DNA of 64,000 nt from Deferribacter desulfuricans SSM1 (GCF_000010985.1 NC_013939.1:1765501-1829500), one strand, 5' to 3'. Numbered from the stretch's first letter, positions 39,321-48,270 are shown. Numbers and translations: made by a program. Notes: generated by a model from the sequence alone, not told the origin.

Positions 39321-39824
39321 TTAGTGTTTATTGATTATAAATTCTAAAATCATAAAAAGGTTTATCAGCAACAAAACCGTAAAAATAATCTTTCTTTTAT
39401 ATTTGATAAAAAATGGTCTTGATTTATTATATTCCTCCCAACCCACACTGCTAATATTTTTACACATAAGCTTTATTATTGGAATAAAAAATTTATGTGC
39501 TACAAAAGCATGTGCATATAAATACCCATTTTCAGTTTTAACTTTTATTATTTTTTCAGTAAAATATGTTAAAGCTGTCTCTGTCCCTTCATATCTCCTG
39601 ATTTCATTTAATGTTTTTTCACTAATTTTATATATTTCACCACTAATTTTATTCTCACTATTATCTAAAATAGCTACAGGGTAACCAGAATTAGATAAAT
39701 ATAAACTACCCTGTATATCCCCATTTGCAACAAATTCTGCATTACTCATAAACTTATTAAACCCATCATACCCCTTCATCAACGTACCATAAACAAAAAC
39801 TTTGTGATAATTTTCTTTACCCAT
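39321..39824 (-). CDS. Gamma-glutamylcyclotransferase-like protein with C-terminal membrane anchor
   Basis: A 167-residue protein of the GGCT/AIG2-like fold, whose members cleave gamma-glutamyl bonds with release of 5-oxoproline. VFVYGTLMKGYDG near the start is the substrate-loop signature, and GEIYKISEKTLNEIRRYEG holds the probable catalytic Glu. The C-terminal ~22 residues (KIIFTVLLLINLFMILEFII) form a membrane helix, unusual for this family. The ATG at 39822-39824 overlaps the stop of the upstream amidoligase-like gene by 8 nt; a TTG nine codons further up is less likely. The two are translationally coupled. Confidence 0.72.
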   Translation of the reverse strand: MGKENYHKVFVYGTLMKGYDGFNKFMSNAEFVANGDIQGSLYLSNSGYPVAILDNSENKISGEIYKISEKTLNEIRRYEGTETALTYFTEKIIKVKTENGYLYAHAFVAHKFFIPIIKLMCKNISSVGWEEYNKSRPFFIKYKRKIIFTVLLLINLFMILEFIINKH

Positions 39825-41121
39825 TTTTAATAAACTCGCTATTTTTCTCAAACATCTCTTTTATTTTCAAAATAATACCCTCTTTATAATGAGTTGGTAG
39901 AGATACCTCTAAATCTAAGCCTTTTTTTACCTTTTCCAAGTACAAATTTAAATTTATATCTGCTATATCTGGATTTTCACCCCATTTTATTATTTCATTA
40001 TTAAAAGGCAGTATTTCATCAAATCTATACATATTTTTATACGCAATCATAAGATTTATTGCCATTTCATATAAGTTCTTTTTAGCAAATTCTCTTGACA
40101 GTCGCATATGCGTAAATTCAACTGTGTTAACATATTTTGAATTGTTTTTCCTCTTTCTCAATGCAACAATATCTTTCATATTTTTTTCAAGCATTCTTGT
40201 TTCGACAATTTTATCATCTATCTTTTTAAAGTCACCTGTACAAATCAGAAGAAACTTAATCCCATTTTTATCTATAAAAGGCAATTTTTTAAAATCATTG
40301 TTTGATTCCAATGAAACATGCAAGCTGTGAGGTCTAACTGGTGTAAACTTTACAGATTCATTGATAAGCCAAGATGCAAGTTGAGGTGAGTTAGTAAGAG
40401 GGTTAGAACCTTGTAATACTGAATCATGTTTAGTAAAAGTATATTCTAAAAATCCACCTTTTCTAACAAATTGTTTAAGTGGCATTTCTGCATCGATATA
40501 AGCTCCAAATCTCCACATATATTTCATAAGATGATAATAGTGATATTTTGAAAAATTTAATAAAACATCTTCATTGTGATCAACAAAAAGTTTTCCAGCT
40601 TTATGGCCTATATTTGAAAACTCTAACTCAATGCCTAAAGGGGTATTGCTTTGATAAAAGTTAACAGTTAAATCTTCAAAATTATATTTTTTAAAAAAAT
40701 TATTTACTTTTTCATAAGCAATACTAATTAATTCTTTAAGAAAAATATCTCTTTGCAAATTTATCTTAAAAAATGATCGATGATTGTTGTATACTTTTAA
40801 GGCTAAAAATGTGGCAACTGAGAATTTTGAATACTTATCATCATATATACACATCTTTCTATATAAAATTCTTTCAAATCTTCTTGCTAACAGATTGATT
40901 ACAAAGATATTATACAAGATTCTTATATACCTTAAAGACCAGTATTCTCTCCTAATATATCTATGATTAAAAAAAAACTCTATTTCTTTATCGCAGATTC
41001 TTTTAATTTTTTTCAGACCAATTTTATTTTTAATATAGATGTAATAATTATGGCCACATAAGAGATAATAGAATATTGTTTTATTTTCCATCACAATAAT
41101 ATAATCTTTAAATTTAATCAT
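39817..41121 (-). CDS. Putative amidoligase (glutamine-synthetase/GCS-like fold)
   Basis: A 434-residue protein. The C-terminal two thirds shows the motif order of the amidoligase_2 group: G163-IELEF with E165/E167, GGFLEYTF with E226, a strand with two histidines (HSLHVSLE, H265/H268) and VEFTHMRL with E335 and R340. Such residues hold Mg-ATP and a carboxylate substrate in the glutamine synthetase/glutamate-cysteine ligase fold. The first ~150 residues are basic and helical and match nothing I know. It is coupled to a cyclotransferase, a partnership reported for this ligase class. Substrate unknown; the assignment is by motif, not search. Confidence 0.6.
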   Translation of the reverse strand: MIKFKDYIIVMENKTIFYYLLCGHNYYIYIKNKIGLKKIKRICDKEIEFFFNHRYIRREYWSLRYIRILYNIFVINLLARRFERILYRKMCIYDDKYSKFSVATFLALKVYNNHRSFFKINLQRDIFLKELISIAYEKVNNFFKKYNFEDLTVNFYQSNTPLGIELEFSNIGHKAGKLFVDHNEDVLLNFSKYHYYHLMKYMWRFGAYIDAEMPLKQFVRKGGFLEYTFTKHDSVLQGSNPLTNSPQLASWLINESVKFTPVRPHSLHVSLESNNDFKKLPFIDKNGIKFLLICTGDFKKIDDKIVETRMLEKNMKDIVALRKRKNNSKYVNTVEFTHMRLSREFAKKNLYEMAINLMIAYKNMYRFDEILPFNNEIIKWGENPDIADINLNLYLEKVKKGLDLEVSLPTHYKEGIILKIKEMFEKNSEFIKNG

Positions 41122-41181
41122 TTCAACTGTTATTTTTTGTATTCTAATATGTTAAGGACATCTCAAATCAGTGTAATTTAC

Positions 41182-41193
41182 TGATAATTATCA
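41182..41193. promoter_or_regulatory. 12-bp perfect palindrome upstream of the amidoligase gene
   Basis: TGATAATTATCA, directly beside an ATCAGT/ACTGAT inverted repeat (41167-41185), 61 nt before the amidoligase start. It could be an operator (the GATAAT core recalls Fur-type sites) or part of the nearby repeat element's flank. Confidence 0.3.
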
Positions 41194-41201
41194 TCAACAT
41201 G

Positions 41202-41273
41202 AGATTGCTTCGTCGCTTTTGCTCCTCGCAATGACCAAAAATTGCTGTCATTGCGAACGAAGTGAAGCAATCT
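41202..41273. repeat. Dispersed palindromic repeat, copy 3
   Basis: Core AGATTGCTTCGTCGC...CCTCGCAATGAC...GTCATTGCGAAC...GAAGCAATCT. The right outer end CACTGTGCAACACC (41292-41305) is present; the left outer end is not recognisable. Lies between the divergent amidoligase gene and murI. Confidence 0.78.
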
Positions 41274-41318
41274 AGATTTTTGAGCAAAAATCACTGTGCA
41301 ACACCATTATAATTTTTA

Positions 41319-41347
41319 TTGAAATTCTCATATCTTTTTTATATAGT
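41319..41347 (+). promoter_or_regulatory. Sigma-70-type promoter of murI
   Basis: -35 TTGAAA (41319-41324), 17-nt spacer, -10 TATAGT (41342-41347), 24 nt before the GTG start codon at 41372. Confidence 0.65.
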
Positions 41348-41371
41348 TCAAATTTCATACTGGAGGGATAG

Positions 41372-42133
41372 GTGGCTATAGGTGTTTTTGATTCAGGTAT
41401 TGGTGGACTAACAGTTTTTAGGACAATTGCAAAAGAATTCCCAAAACTTGATATATATTATTTTGGTGATACGGCAAGAGTTCCCTATGGGATAAGGTCA
41501 AAGGACACAATTATTAAATACACAACTGAATGTATTGATTATTTAGTAAAACATTATAACCTTGAAGCAATTGTAATAGCTTGCAACAGTGCATCAAGCT
41601 ATGCTATTGATTCACTAAAAATTAAATTTAATTTACCTGTATTAGGTGTTATTGACCCAGGTGTTAGAGCAGCTTTAACTACAACTAAGACAAACAATAT
41701 CCTTGTTATTGGTACAAAAGCAACTGTAAATAGCAATGCGTATCCAAATAAAATCAACCAGATTTCACCATTAACAAAAATCTATCAGCAGGCATGCCCA
41801 CTTTTTGTCCCAATTGTGGAAGAAGGGTTGTTTAATCACAAGGTAGCAGAAACAATGGTCAAAGAATATCTATCACCTTATATAGATAAAATTGACACAG
41901 TTATATTAGGCTGTACTCACTACCCACTTTTAAAAGAAACAATATCAAAGCTTTATCCTGATTTAAACTTAGTTGATTCATCCATTGCCATTTTAGACGA
42001 CTTAAGAAATTTACAAATAACATTCAATGAATCTGGAAAAAGATTAATTCACATCACCGACAAAACCCAATCCTTTGAAACCTTAAAGAATATACTTGCA
42101 GGGAATACCCCATTTAAAATCGTTTCTATGTAA
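41372..42133 (+). CDS. murI: Glutamate racemase
   Basis: Makes D-glutamate for peptidoglycan. The 253-residue product has the N-terminal GVFDSGIGGLTVFR and both catalytic cysteines: C71 in ACNSAS and C181 in LGCTHYPLL. The start codon is GTG, 4 nt after GGAGGGATAG, and begins MAIGVFDSG; no earlier start fits. It stands alone on the plus strand and converges with the secreted-protein pair. Confidence 0.97.
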   Translation: MAIGVFDSGIGGLTVFRTIAKEFPKLDIYYFGDTARVPYGIRSKDTIIKYTTECIDYLVKHYNLEAIVIACNSASSYAIDSLKIKFNLPVLGVIDPGVRAALTTTKTNNILVIGTKATVNSNAYPNKINQISPLTKIYQQACPLFVPIVEEGLFNHKVAETMVKEYLSPYIDKIDTVILGCTHYPLLKETISKLYPDLNLVDSSIAILDDLRNLQITFNESGKRLIHITDKTQSFETLKNILAGNTPFKIVSM

Positions 42134-42150
42134 ATCCTTTATAATTTATA

Positions 42151-43749
42151 TTAATCTAAATTAAGTTTATATATATATAATTTAGAATCAGCTTTACTCA
42201 AAAAAGTTGCTGGCTCATGATACTCTAATATATAAAGATAATAAAACCCATCTTTTCTCATAATGTAATAATCTGAGATGTTACTACCAAGATTATTTGT
42301 AGTCCATAATTCCGTAAGTAAATCACCATTTAATTTATTGACAGTAATAGCCTTATCTATTGATTCATTAAAAAACTGGATTGCACCTAATCCGCTAAGA
42401 ACTTTACCAACCCAAATTCTACCTTTTCTATCAACAAATATTCTATCATTTAAATATATTCTACTTTTCAGTTCTGCTATTCTTTCATCATCTTCTTTTG
42501 GATTTTTCACTTCCTCTTTCACATGTCTTTTCATCTGAAAATAAAATCCTGACCTGCCATAATTATCACTACTTTTAAATATTCTATTTCCATTAATATC
42601 ATATATTTCTAACTCAGACTTTTTATTTATTCTAATAATTTCTTCAAGTTTATCATTATTAACATCACCATAACCAAAACCATAAATTGAATAACCATCC
42701 GTTTCATCAAGACTTTTATCAATGATATAATCACCTCTATAATTAAGCTTCCTGATTTTGCCTATAAATTCACCTGTTCTTGTCAATCTCTGTACAAATA
42801 TATATTTTCTTCCATTTACTAACACCATTCTCGTTATATAAGGAAAATTACTTTTAACTAATTCAAGTTTATTATCTCTATATTCATAAATAAATGTTTT
42901 TATACCATTACCGCTGTCATTTGTCGTAATAAATAATTCATCTAACCCATTCCCATTTACATCTGCACAATCCAAATTGATTATATTATTAAACTTTTCA
43001 CCCAAAGAAACTTTTTTGTTAAAATCTTCATTATTAAACTCAAAAAAATCCACATATTTATTACTAGCTAAAATATAATAACTTTTATCTTTTGTAATTT
43101 TACAATATGTAATGAATTTATAACCTTTATCACCCAATTCGATTTTAGTGATCTTATTCTTTTCTTTTTTAGCTAATTTTACATTTGTGACATATCGTTG
43201 CCAGACTATTTCATCATTGTTATAAACAGTTATTAATTTGCCATATTTATTGTCTTTTTTTACTTCTATTTTAAAGGTTGAATTGTTATCTATTAAGATA
43301 CGATTATCTTTCAACATGTTGATAATCTTTCTATTATCTTTTAAATCACTTTCAAAATTAATATTAACTTTATCAGGTAAAACAACCTTGCATATATCAC
43401 CAGATTTCAACTTTGATGATAATTTATTTATTTCAGCAACACTATAGTTATCATTAACAAAACCGATCGTAGCTTCACCTATCTTCTTCTTTGTTTCACC
43501 TAAAACCTCTCCCGTAATTGGATTTATTATTTTTTCACCAATGTGGTATATAATGCATTTTTGACCAGGCAAAATTTCTGATTTGCTGCCTTTATCTAAA
43601 ATAATTTTGTTATCATAACTATATATGATTTCAGCATTTTTACTTTTGATTAAATCATCCAAATAATCATTTATTTCAAGTGCCATACATTCAACAGATA
43701 ACAAAGAAAAAATAAAAATTGATAAAAGTAAAAATAGAATTTTCTTCAT
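42151..43749 (-). CDS. Secreted FG-GAP/VCBS-repeat protein
   Basis: A 532-residue exported protein. Residues 1-23 form a signal peptide (MKKILFLLLSIFIFSLL, cleavage near CMA-LE). The N-terminal domain (about 36-125) has DNKIILDKGSKSEILPGQK, a small beta-domain also seen in FlgT-like envelope proteins. The rest has calcium-loop-like FG-GAP motifs: DVNGNGLDEL (263-272) and DVNNDKLEEI (362-371), the mark of a beta-propeller. The upstream gene encodes a protein of the same layout, 11 nt away. Function unknown; a periplasmic or surface scaffold is plausible. Confidence 0.7.
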   Translation of the reverse strand: MKKILFLLLSIFIFSLLSVECMALEINDYLDDLIKSKNAEIIYSYDNKIILDKGSKSEILPGQKCIIYHIGEKIINPITGEVLGETKKKIGEATIGFVNDNYSVAEINKLSSKLKSGDICKVVLPDKVNINFESDLKDNRKIINMLKDNRILIDNNSTFKIEVKKDNKYGKLITVYNNDEIVWQRYVTNVKLAKKEKNKITKIELGDKGYKFITYCKITKDKSYYILASNKYVDFFEFNNEDFNKKVSLGEKFNNIINLDCADVNGNGLDELFITTNDSGNGIKTFIYEYRDNKLELVKSNFPYITRMVLVNGRKYIFVQRLTRTGEFIGKIRKLNYRGDYIIDKSLDETDGYSIYGFGYGDVNNDKLEEIIRINKKSELEIYDINGNRIFKSSDNYGRSGFYFQMKRHVKEEVKNPKEDDERIAELKSRIYLNDRIFVDRKGRIWVGKVLSGLGAIQFFNESIDKAITVNKLNGDLLTELWTTNNLGSNISDYYIMRKDGFYYLYILEYHEPATFLSKADSKLYIYKLNLD

Positions 43750-43760
43750 TGGAACCTCAT

Positions 43761-45371
43761 TTATTCTAACTCCATTATGATCAAATGGCTTGATTCTTTT
43801 TTAAATATTCCACTTACACTCTTCTTTAAAATCACTAATTTATTTATATTGCCATCTATATAGTCAACATCCACAATCTGTGGATCAACTCGTCCGGAAC
43901 TCCATTTTTTGACAACATGACTACCATCAAATCTATATAAAATAACTTCAGAATTTTTATAAACATCAAGTCTTGGAATATTTGGAAATTTTTTATAATT
44001 TTTAATGGCAACAAAATTGCCATTATCGTAGTTTAACCTTGGGTATACATAGTATCTAAATTTTAAATATTTAAAAAAATCATCGTTATCTTTATATCCA
44101 AAATCGTCTTTTTCTTTAGCATTTTTATTCAACATTATGTATTGCAATCCACTATTATAAGAAATGGAGCTTTGATATACTGTATTGTTATCAATTAATA
44201 TATTAACTTTACCATTTTTATCAAAATATAAAATATCGATAATATTGTTATTATTTATATAACCAAAAGATGTGTTCATTATATTGATATCACTTTTTAT
44301 AGGTGTAACATATTCATCACCACCTAAATTACTAAGAGATACAAATTTATAGATTTTATTGTCAAATTTTTCACTTACAACCTTCTGATACAACAATATT
44401 TTTTCATTGTTGTGATATGTTGTTCTAAAAAGATAAGGAATATTATTTTTTTCTAAAACTAATTTATCTTTTTTAAATTTGTATATCTTAGTGCTTACTT
44501 TTAGCTTATTATTTAAACAATTTATTATTAAATTATCAATATTATCGTTATTTATATCAAACGATTCGACTGAAACTATATCACCATCAATTTTAACTTC
44601 ATCTATTTTTGTAAATTTTTTATTATTTTCTAATTCATACAAATCAACAAAATGCTTAGTTGCTAATGCATAATAATACTTATCTTTGTATTTTAAGACA
44701 GAAACGGAATAAAACCCTTCTTTAAAATCCAAATTGAGATTTACATAAGCTTTCTTAATAGGTATATCGAATAAGTAATCATTTAAATCAACATTTAATA
44801 TTCCTATTTTATCACCATTTTTATCTCTTATCTTAATGTTTGCTATATTGTTATTTCTGCTTCCTTCAATAATTAAATTAGGGTTTTTATCATCAATCAC
44901 AAAATTAAAATCATTGACCAGTTTATTTTTATAGTATGCAAAAAGTTTATTTAACTCCTTATCATAACTCAAAAAAGATAACTTTACTTTGACATAAGGT
45001 TTTACTAAATCACCATTTTCAATATTCTTATATTTTTTTTCAATTAAAATTATTGCAGAATTACTATTAGATTCAATAACCTTGCCAATACCAACTCGAA
45101 TAATTAAATCTCCGATTTTACCAAGAGAATCGCCTTTTTTGTATATTAAAACCTTTCGCCCAATAAAATATCCGTTTTTAAACCCTTTATTTATTTTAAC
45201 TTTATCATTTTGTATTAAATCAATTTTTGCTTCAGTTGTTATTGAATAAGATAAAATTTGTTTAATAAATCCATCGTTATTAAAGTTATTGGGTTCTATA
45301 TTTGCGAATGAAAAAGCGTAACAACTAAACAAATAAAATAAACTTAGAAAAACTAAGAGTTTTTTTTTCAC
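43761..45371 (-). CDS. Secreted FG-GAP/VCBS-repeat protein, paralogue-like
   Basis: A 536-residue exported protein of the same architecture as its downstream neighbour: signal peptide (KKKLLVFLSLFYLFSCYAFS, cleavage near SFA-NI), N-terminal beta-domain (NDKVKINKGFKNGYFIGRKV), then propeller-like repeats (DINNDNIDNLI, YINNNNIIDILYF, DYIDGNINKLVIL). The GTG at 45369-45371, 4 nt after GGAGG, is the start; the open frame runs 12 codons further into a terminator stem and is not coding there. It is very Asn/Lys-rich. Similarity of the two proteins is judged from layout only. Confidence 0.7.
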   Translation of the reverse strand: MKKKLLVFLSLFYLFSCYAFSFANIEPNNFNNDGFIKQILSYSITTEAKIDLIQNDKVKINKGFKNGYFIGRKVLIYKKGDSLGKIGDLIIRVGIGKVIESNSNSAIILIEKKYKNIENGDLVKPYVKVKLSFLSYDKELNKLFAYYKNKLVNDFNFVIDDKNPNLIIEGSRNNNIANIKIRDKNGDKIGILNVDLNDYLFDIPIKKAYVNLNLDFKEGFYSVSVLKYKDKYYYALATKHFVDLYELENNKKFTKIDEVKIDGDIVSVESFDINNDNIDNLIINCLNNKLKVSTKIYKFKKDKLVLEKNNIPYLFRTTYHNNEKILLYQKVVSEKFDNKIYKFVSLSNLGGDEYVTPIKSDINIMNTSFGYINNNNIIDILYFDKNGKVNILIDNNTVYQSSISYNSGLQYIMLNKNAKEKDDFGYKDNDDFFKYLKFRYYVYPRLNYDNGNFVAIKNYKKFPNIPRLDVYKNSEVILYRFDGSHVVKKWSSGRVDPQIVDVDYIDGNINKLVILKKSVSGIFKKESSHLIIMELE

Positions 45372-45392
45372 ATAACCTCCGTAATTATACAT

Positions 45393-45422
45393 AAAAAAGG
45401 GGGACAAACGCCCCCCTTTTTT
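45393..45422 (-). terminator. Intrinsic terminator after the porin gene
   Basis: A GGGGG/CCCCC stem with a 7-nt loop, flanked by A6 and T6 tracts that extend the pairing. It lies 27 nt downstream of the porin stop, so the abundant porin message would end here and the secreted pair would be weakly read-through or separately started. Confidence 0.85.
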
Positions 45423-45449
45423 CAGCTAAAACTATATTACTATGATAGA

Positions 45450-46496
45450 TTAGAAATTAACCTGCCATTTAGCACCAAAGTATACCATTTTACCTTCATC
45501 TACATCATTATTATCTTTCATATAGTCATATACACCAACTTCAGGTTGGATAAAGAAATTTTTATTAATAGCATACTTAAGGTTTGCAAAGTAAGCTTGC
45601 TGTTCATCATTTTCAGCCCATGCATCATTATCCATTTTTGTATAACCATATCCAACTGTAGCTTTTATATTATCAGCAACTTTAAATGTCAAACCAACTA
45701 TTGCACCCCATGTTGTAGTATCATCATCACTAGCTACAAGATAAGTTGAGTTAGCAAGATTTGAGAAACCATAATCAGCAAGGTTTGTTCCATAAAATCC
45801 TGACAAATATACATCTACAACATTTACGTTAAAATCAGCTTCAGCAGCTAATACATATGCTGTGAATGTTTCATCAGATGCTCCAAAATCGTCGTCATAC
45901 TTGTAAGTAGTATAACCAGCTTCTAACCCTAAGCTTACAGGATCAACTTTGAATTTATAAGCTGCTTCAATCTTTGGTAAGACACTATCAAACTGTGTAC
46001 CATTACCTGTTTTTTTAGGAGAAATTAATGCTAACTGGAAACCACCAGCCATTAATTTAATTTGAGGAATTCTTCCCTCATACAATGCACCAAAGCCAGC
46101 CATATCATTATCACTATCAAACACTTGGTCAACACCTGTACCAACTGGTGTATAATCTTGACCAAGTCTCAAAGTTAATGCACCCATATTATAATCTACA
46201 TAGTACAATCTAGTATAAACAGTGTTACCTTTATTACTACCTTTCAAACCCATTTCTATTCTTGCTTTTAACCCATTACCAATATCAGCTTTAACACCTA
46301 ACCTTGAAATAGCGGTATTACCCCAATTATAGATATCAAGATCGCTTTCATCAACACCATAATTATAATCATTATAATCACTATTCGTGGAAGTATAAAA
46401 TGTACTAAATCTTAAACTTCCATAAAAACTAAAATCTGTTGCAAAAGCAGTTACTGCAAAAACTAAAAATAATGCTGTTACTAACAACTTCTTCAT
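45450..46496 (-). CDS. Outer-membrane porin
   Basis: A 348-residue beta-barrel protein. Signal peptide MKKLLVTALFLVFAVTAFA, then alternating strands rich in aromatic and Gly/Asp residues (FYGSLRFSTFYTS, GNGLKARIEMGLKG). It ends with the outer-membrane signal strand YFGAKWQVNF (terminal Phe). ADIGNGLKARIEMGLKGSN and LRLGQDYTPVGTGVDQVF resemble general trimeric porins. GGAGGAAGT precedes the ATG. The strong terminator and long leader suggest high expression. Substrate specificity cannot be read. Confidence 0.88.
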   Translation of the reverse strand: MKKLLVTALFLVFAVTAFATDFSFYGSLRFSTFYTSTNSDYNDYNYGVDESDLDIYNWGNTAISRLGVKADIGNGLKARIEMGLKGSNKGNTVYTRLYYVDYNMGALTLRLGQDYTPVGTGVDQVFDSDNDMAGFGALYEGRIPQIKLMAGGFQLALISPKKTGNGTQFDSVLPKIEAAYKFKVDPVSLGLEAGYTTYKYDDDFGASDETFTAYVLAAEADFNVNVVDVYLSGFYGTNLADYGFSNLANSTYLVASDDDTTTWGAIVGLTFKVADNIKATVGYGYTKMDNDAWAENDEQQAYFANLKYAINKNFFIQPEVGVYDYMKDNNDVDEGKMVYFGAKWQVNF

Positions 46497-46627
46497 ACTT
46501 CTTCCTCCTGTAGGTTTTTATTTTTACTTACTATAATTGCCTTTACAAAACATATGTTCTAAAAATTTAACCTAACTTACTTTCTCTTCATCCCCCCTTT
46601 CATTATTTATTAATCTAACATAATTAA

Positions 46628-46656
46628 CTATTATCATAATGTTTTAATTCTGTCAA
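46628..46656 (-). promoter_or_regulatory. Candidate porin promoter
   Basis: Minus strand: -35 TTGACA (46651-46656), 17-nt spacer, -10 TAATAG (46628-46633). It would give a leader of about 125 nt before the porin ATG. The -10 is a weak match. Confidence 0.5.
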
Positions 46657-46781
46657 CATAAACAGTATTTTTTCATAAACTTTTATTTTAAACAAACAAT
46701 ATTAATAATCATTAGTCCAAATTTAACAATATAAAGTTATGTAATTTTTTCAATAGAAATGTTGCTTTTTAAATTTTTAAC

Positions 46782-46808
46782 TAAAGTTTTATTATCTGCT
46801 GTCGATAA
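46782..46808 (+). promoter_or_regulatory. Sigma-28 (FliA)-type flagellar promoter
   Basis: TAAAGTTT (46782-46789), 11-nt spacer, GTCGATAA (46801-46808): one mismatch from the classic TAAAGTTT-N11-GCCGATAA. The predicted start near 46816 leaves a leader of about 48 nt to the flagellin ATG at 46864. Confidence 0.88.
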
Positions 46809-46863
46809 TATAAATGCAGGGATGCGAAAAATTTTACATGGATGTGACCATGAGGTTGTGTCC

Positions 46864-48249
46864 ATGAAAATAAATTTTGTCCCTGCAGGGAATATCTTAA
46901 ATAGTATCAATCAATCAACAAATTCAATAAACAGTTCGATAGAAAGATTATCCACAGGGAAAAGATTAAACAGTGCCAAAGATTCACCAGCAGAAATAGG
47001 TATTGCTGCAAAGCTAAAATCAGCTATTGATTCTCATAAAAGACTAATGCAAAATTTACAGGATGCCATCTCCCTTTTTCAAACAGCTGATTATTCAATT
47101 AGCGGCTCATCTGGATTACTTGATATTTTAAACTCTATAAGGGAAAAAATTATAGCAGCTGGGAATGGAACACTTACAAGCTCTGATATTAATCTTATCC
47201 AAAATGAAGTAAACGACTTAGTTGATGAAATAGATAATAGCACAACATCCATTGAATTTAATACAAAAAAATTATTAAACGGCGATTATCTTGCCACAAT
47301 TACCACAAGCTCAGCAGATGTAAATGCTTACGCACTCGACAGATTAAATACAACAACCTTGGAACTTACAAACATAACTGGAGCCACTTATAATACCTAC
47401 CAAATAGGGCCATACGATTCTTCAACATTAACTTCTGAAGGGACTTTTGTTATTCAAGGAAATGATAATGCTATTTCAATTAACTGGAGTGCTTCTGACA
47501 CTTTAGAAGATATTGCAAACAGGATTAACAGCTATAATGATGTGGCAAAAGCAGAAGTTGTCACATCAGGTGCAAATACTTATTTACAAATAACATCATT
47601 GGAAAAAGGGGTTGCTGGAAGAATAAGCCTAAGTGATTTGTCAGGAAATTTTATATCGTCTCAAGGAGCAACAGAAACAGATGCAGGTAACGATGCCTCA
47701 TTAACTTATAATGGGACAACATACACATCTCAAACAGGTGAATTTACAGATGTCTATAATAATTTGGTGATAAAAGTAGCCGACAATGCAAATGTACCAA
47801 ATGCAACCATATCAATTAATGATAAAACTGTCAGTATCCCTCTAGATATAGAAGGTGGAACACAATTAAATGTTTATATCAAAGATTTAACTCCTGAATC
47901 ACTTGGATTAAAAGATGTAAATGGTGATTATGCCATAGATTTATCAACTTCAAGTGGAAGGACTAAGGCTCTGTCACTGATTGATAATATTATTTCACGA
48001 GTGACCAGTGAAGCATCAAGAATAGGTAGTATGGAAAATACACTGAATTACCAGATTGACCAGATAACAAGCTACAATTTAAATCTATCAAGCTCCTACT
48101 CAAATATTATGGATACTGATATAGCTGAAGAAATGGCAAAACTAACCACCCAACAGCTTCAACTGCAAACATCTACTTTAATGCTTACCAAAAGAAATGA
48201 ACTGATATCATCTGTGATAAACCTGCTAGGGATAAATACTAATAAATAG
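46864..48249 (+). CDS. Flagellin
   Basis: Filament subunit, 461 residues. The N-terminal D0/D1 part is SINQSTNSINSSIERLSTGK, followed by RLNSAKDSPAEIGIAAKL. The C-terminal part is DTDIAEEMAKLTTQQLQLQT, then STLMLTKRNELISSVINLLG. The middle contains a flagellin hook-IN-like stretch (ISINWSASDTLEDIANRIN). The ATG at 46864 follows GAGG by 8 nt and starts MKINFVPAGN; the 35-codon upstream extension is excluded because it holds the sigma-28 promoter. No other flagellar genes lie nearby, so this is an orphan copy. Confidence 0.9.
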   Translation: MKINFVPAGNILNSINQSTNSINSSIERLSTGKRLNSAKDSPAEIGIAAKLKSAIDSHKRLMQNLQDAISLFQTADYSISGSSGLLDILNSIREKIIAAGNGTLTSSDINLIQNEVNDLVDEIDNSTTSIEFNTKKLLNGDYLATITTSSADVNAYALDRLNTTTLELTNITGATYNTYQIGPYDSSTLTSEGTFVIQGNDNAISINWSASDTLEDIANRINSYNDVAKAEVVTSGANTYLQITSLEKGVAGRISLSDLSGNFISSQGATETDAGNDASLTYNGTTYTSQTGEFTDVYNNLVIKVADNANVPNATISINDKTVSIPLDIEGGTQLNVYIKDLTPESLGLKDVNGDYAIDLSTSSGRTKALSLIDNIISRVTSEASRIGSMENTLNYQIDQITSYNLNLSSSYSNIMDTDIAEEMAKLTTQQLQLQTSTLMLTKRNELISSVINLLGINTNK

Positions 48250-48270
48250 AGAATGTCGCACAAAATTTTG

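Larger units (their letters stand above)
46497..46863. other. 367-bp divergent intergenic region between porin and flagellin
   Basis: Very AT-rich, no convincing gene. It holds a candidate sigma-70 promoter facing the porin (46628-46656) and a sigma-28-type promoter facing the flagellin (46782-46808). An open frame starting at 46759 reads into flagellin but contains the promoter, so it is not used. Confidence 0.7.

Noticed and set aside
37871-41273. Idea that the regularly looking palindromes form a CRISPR array
   Set aside because: Copies are kilobases apart with genes between; there are no short regular spacers and no cas genes.
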